DNA of 64,000 nt from Polyodon spathula (Eukaryota > Chordata > Actinopteri > Acipenseriformes > Polyodontidae), in assembly GCF_017654505.1 (NCBI RefSeq), contig NC_054535.1:44647164-44711163 (forward strand). The letters are read 5' to 3'. Of the stretch, positions 60,011-64,000 are shown piece after piece (positions within the stretch are counted from its first letter, which is position 1; every line of letters starts with the position of its first letter). The notes beneath the pieces were generated by a model, which was not told where the DNA came from, did no database searches, and saw only the letters and a list, made by a program, of their open reading frames with translations. A program made the translations under genes and the position numbers.

Positions 60011-62324
60011 GCTTTTGACCTTGTGCAAAAGAAAGGAAATGTTACAGAAAAAAGTGCATTTAGTGCATTTAAGAGTCTATAAATTAATAATATGAGCTGT
60101 TTATTTCAAGTTTAGTTAATATGCCTTTTTTTCCTTTCAGAAAACATGCAAAAAAAATAAAAAATTTAAAAAACCACCCCTTGAAAATGTTGCATGTTAA
60201 TCTTTGTCATGAGTTTAGCTTTAAGTAATTCCAGGCACAGTTGTATTGATGTGGAATTTTTGAAGAACCAACCTCTTTTTTTATGGGAGAACTTTCATTT
60301 TTGCATAGCATTGGTACCACTCCATGGTAACTATGCTGACCTTTTCTTTTCAAAAGACACAATTTAAAAAGCTGTTGATGACAATTAATGTTCAAAAAGA
60401 CAATTACACAACACAAGTTAGAATGATGCCATCCAAGACGTTTGTGGAATGTGAGTGACCCATGGCCCACTATTCAGCTCTTGGATACAATGCTGGGCTG
60501 CACATAGTTCTCAGTAATTAACATTGTGTGTCTGTGGTGTCTGCCCACACTGCTCACATGATGCCACACTGCAGTTATTTGCCCTGAAACACCCTCTTGC
60601 TTTATAGTTTTTGGTCTAGCTGCATTGTTTTCCTCATACATTTGGTACCATCATCAAAATTGAAACAATGTGGCAGCATACACGTAAACACGTCACAATG
60701 AGGATGACAATATCCTACAGATTTCCACTGTGGCGAAAAAAAGGTTTGTTTCAACATCATGCAAATCTAAAATGTAATCTTCCACATTTTTAACAAGCTG
60801 TGTGAGAAAATATAGAAATCTACTGCTGCATGTGCTGTATCCAAATGTACAAATCAATACCAAACAAAAGCTAACTTGTGTTGCTAATTCTCAAAAATAT
60901 TTAATTGAATTATTACTTTCCTGGTCAGTTTTTGTTTTGTAAAACAAGCTGGAATTACTGAAGACTGAATATTGTCATTCCTATTTATCCAGAGCAGAGC
61001 AGAACACATGCCACAAGCCTGCAGTGGAAGGACCATCCCCCTAGGAATCCATATCCATCAAATCAGTTTATTTTTTATGAATTTTCATAATAACATTACT
61101 TTCATTAAGTGTGGTTCATTCATAATCAATAGCATAATTGTACTTATTTTCAATGTATTTTTTAGACACAAGACATGGGTGGGCCATTATTCAACTTTGT
61201 TAAATATAATGTTCCTAATGCTGGCATTAGGGTGCTTATTTAAGACACATCTCAGGGATAGCTCTCCAGGCCTGGTATCTTCATCAGAAACAATGGAGAG
61301 CAGAACACTTACCTTGGACCTATACCACAAAAGTGGATCATGGGGCCGTGTGTTCAAATGTAAAAGCAGACTTAGGTTTATGCTGGCAAGGGTAACGGAA
61401 GGGACCAATTGTGGAAGTCAATTGCAAACATTATTTGCATCATATCTCAAGGTATAAAGATGTATAAGAACAACTTCTCTGAAAGTGTATAAAGAGAATC
61501 CAAAATGTTCTTGAAATGAACTTGCTCATTAACGACATTGCCTAACTTTAAAGCTGTCCTCTAAAATAGTCTTGAGGTTTTTATTCTGTCTGGTACCATT
61601 TCTGAACAGTTCATTTTATATCTGCAGTCTGTTTATTTTGAGTTGGTTTTGCTCAATCCTGCAAACTGCCAAGAGGCAAATGCATATTCACTGGAGAAAA
61701 CACCACCAATCAATTTCATGTAGAAAATGTTTGAATTGAGTACTGGTCTGTTGTTAACAGATACCATTACTGCAGAAGTTAGGGAATCAGTTTGGCACAT
61801 TTAGCCCTTATGTTTGCCTTTAGGCACCACATGTACAACACACTAAGGGTCCCCAGCAAAATAAGTCTTAAAGTGTAATACAGTACAGCACTGACAAAAG
61901 GCATGGATACTGCAGATTTAATTGTGGACAACAGTGACGAATATAACATTTTTCAGAACATATTTACAAGGTGCCATCTTGATATCAATGGCCGAATGCC
62001 CCATAGGCAGCATGATTTAAGAGGAATGGTATCTCTGAATCAATGAGGATTACAGAGGATTTATATTGAATCATTATCATTATTAAAATTTCCCAGTTAC
62101 TCTCCTGTTTGACTGCTTCTTGTGCAAACTTTCCAATCTTGGCTGTGGACCCATAGGGAGTGCTGCATTGGCTCTTGTGCTCCAGAAGGGTTAGATTTGG
62201 TTAGTCTGATCATAGACTACTACTGGTCAGGCACAGGCCAAATCCAGGCAGAGTGTAAGAGGATTTAACAGCTTGGTGATATTCATTGCTTAGGATCAGC
62301 TGTGTCATCAGAATCCGTTAAAAA

Positions 62325-62325
<1 letters not shown>
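60011..62325. other. No recognisable feature
   Basis: AT-rich intergenic DNA. The 161-codon plus frame at 60972-61457 has no family motif and ordinary composition for chance. Confidence 0.4.

Positions 62326-62362
<37 letters not shown>
62326..62362. repeat. (AAT)n microsatellite
   Basis: About 12 units. Confidence 0.93.
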
Positions 62363-62363
<1 letters not shown>

Positions 62364-63640
62364 TACAGCAGCCAAAGACATAACATTTCCATTGATTCAT
62401 TGTCAATAAAAAGAGACTTTATATAATTTAATTATTTTATTTAAATATGTTAAGATGATCCACTTGGGGAATTTTAAAGTACTGTTAGTCATTTAAATAA
62501 AACAGATTCCCAAACACTAAAGACTTCACTCTAAATTGTAGAGGTATTGGAAGCTTAGAAAGGGGTACTCTTCCAATGCCTCTCTGTATGAGACATTTGC
62601 CTCTCTAGCCCCAATGTACTGCAATAGTTTAAAATGATGAATTCATCGTTATTTGTACATTTTTAGTTCAAGTACAACCGTGATAACAAATCTCAGGTTT
62701 CTAAAAGTATGGCGTGCTCCCTCTTTAAGTCTGTGTGACACAACCATAGACTTTCTGAAGACAAAAAACACATTTAAAAAGTAATAAATTGAACTGCACC
62801 AGGAAAAATGTCTAAAGACAATCTTGTAAATCCAAAATAACAAGGGAAAACACAATGTTCAATACCAATAATCTTTACTGATGGGAAAAGTAGTTTTGCT
62901 CACAAAATATGAACTCTGTACAGCAACTGTATTTTTTGGCCACTCTTTCAAAGTCTCTCAAGTGTCTGGTCTTATATAATCACAAGGCACATCAAACTTT
63001 TTTTTTTTTTTTTTTTTTTTTTTAAACAAGAACCGTGTTCCCTTAATTAGGAAATTAAATAATAATAATAATAATAATAATAATATCCCCCCAAAATGTA
63101 TATCTTTAGAAATGTAATTCAACAACATTAAGCATGCACTTTGTTCACTCCACGTGTTTGACAAATCTTATTTACATCAGCTTGCTTGTGTTTTTTTTTT
63201 TTTTTTTTTAAACATGCAAATACTTTGGTGATAGTCAAATGATGCCATAATTACTGAAAAATACTGTATTGCCTACCCATATATAAAAGTATTGCATTAA
63301 ATTATGCCTGGTGTCACTTCCCCGTTTACATCAGTTAAATTACTAAGAAAAAAATTTGGTTTAACAAATATCAAAAAAAGTTTTAACCTTTTTAAAAAAA
63401 AAAAAAAAAAAAAAAAGTTGCTCCTGTTCTGTTTCTAAATGTTGGAGAAACAGTGTGCAGGACTTGACCACCTGTCTGGTGAGACGCACAGATCCATCAG
63501 AAGGTGTACTTGGAGACAGGGGAATGAAGTCTGGAAAAAAGCCTGTGATTTATTCAAGTGATATTCTGCCAACACTTGTATTGATATTCTGCCAGCATTT
63601 AATTGAGTCGATGATTCCTGGTCTGCAATGCAGATCTGTC
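62363..63640. other. No recognisable feature; homopolymer runs
   Basis: Poly(T) at 63000-63023 and 63190-63209, (AAT)n at 63057-63084, poly(A) at 63391-63416. No gene. Confidence 0.4.
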
Positions 63641-63875
63641 TAAGTGGCAGCATCTTCAGAACACCAATCTGCTAATGGTGTCAACCAGGTGGGGAGGGGG
63701 GGGGGCCCCGGGGGGGGGTCCCCCGCCTGTCGGGCCACAGCTCCCTGGGGGGTCATTGTCATCAGAGCCATTGGGTCGGAAGGAACAGGGGGACGAAGCA
63801 GCCTGGAGAGCTCGGGTGCGGGCATTCAGTTCTTGCTCCTGTCGGTTCAGATTTAAAAAAAAAAAAAAAAAAAAG
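63641..63875 (-). repeat. Unclassified GC-rich segment next to poly(A)
   Basis: Very GC-rich (with G10 and G9 runs and a palindromic GGGGGGCCCC centre at about 63698-63710), ending in a plus-strand poly(A) run at 63855-63875. It is open on both strands without a motif. It could be a retroposed fragment; the long G runs also invite sequencing error. Confidence 0.35.
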
Positions 63876-63943
63876 TTAGATGTAACTTTAGTGAAGGTGA
63901 CATTTTAAGGTAAATATTTAATATACAGGTCGTTCCCTCTAAA

Positions 63944-64000
63944 GCTGTGGTTCCCAACCTTTTTCAATGTAGGGACCACCTTGGTGTTTGAATTTCCCCC
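63944..64000 (-). mobile_element. hAT terminal sequence, truncated by window end
   Basis: CTGTGGTTCCCAACCTTTTTC through AGGGACCACCTTGGTGTTTG is the reverse complement, with few mismatches, of the hAT right end at 4278-4334. The rest of this copy lies beyond the window. Confidence 0.75.

Noticed and set aside
60972..61457. 161-codon plus-strand frame
   Set aside because: No domain, no splice context and ordinary AT-rich composition; a frame of this length can occur by chance in 64 kb.

Overview
This is vertebrate nuclear DNA, most likely from a ray-finned fish. The Tc1/mariner families, the CR1-like LINE tail that recurs here, the tRNA-type SINE and the short Ty3/Gypsy LTRs together recall a sturgeon or paddlefish, but the species call is an inference. 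There is no bacterial-style gene layout. I see one well-supported host exon; nearly everything else that can be named is mobile DNA, microsatellite or minisatellite.

Host gene: complement(31718..31789) is the first coding exon of GAB1 (GRB2-associated binder 1). It has 24 codons and a perfect GTAAGT donor. About 0.9 kb upstream (31790-32660) is a relatively CpG-rich stretch with a ZNF143/Staf-like site, probably 5' UTR plus promoter. Positions 1-31717 would then be GAB1 intron 1, and 32.7-64 kb is intergenic DNA upstream of the gene.

Intron side (1-31.7 kb): an LTR fragment (about 1.3-1.58 kb), a decayed hAT element carrying a Tc1 insertion (2.3-4.3 kb), a tRNA-derived SINE (7.2 kb), two CR1-like LINE 3' ends in opposite orientation (15.4 and 28.2 kb), a Tc1 relic (16.7 kb), a run of three Tc1-type elements with different catalytic spacings (DD34E, DD36E, DD38E) set in AT/CA microsatellites (19.3-24.3 kb), and a solo LTR with a 5-bp target duplication (25.36-25.98 kb).

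Upstream side (32.7-64 kb): a Ty3/Gypsy element appears to be split. Its 5' LTR and gag start lie at 35.8-36.3 kb, and its RT/RNase H/integrase remains, on the same strand, at 46.0-47.3 kb. Between them are a tandem minus-strand LTR retroelement (37.96-44.5 kb; three LTRs, two internal regions) and a Tc1 relic. The tandem element is the most unusual object in the window. It has an LTR, a primer-binding-type site and a polypurine tract, no recognisable pol, and a gene for a Gln-rich leader, two CCHC zinc knuckles and then several in-frame minisatellite protein repeats. Further on are a Tc1 element nested inside an inverted-repeat element (49.2-50.8 kb), an L1-like LINE whose RT core is replaced by a 30-bp minisatellite (51.3-55.4 kb), an L2-like LINE 3' end (58.9-59.5 kb), a second zinc-knuckle relic (59.6-60.0 kb), and a truncated hAT end at the window edge that matches, inverted, the hAT end at 4.3 kb.

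All transposon-encoded frames seen carry stops, frameshifts or deletions, so none looks active as it stands. Element edges are exact where terminal motifs are visible (stated in the entries) and approximate elsewhere.
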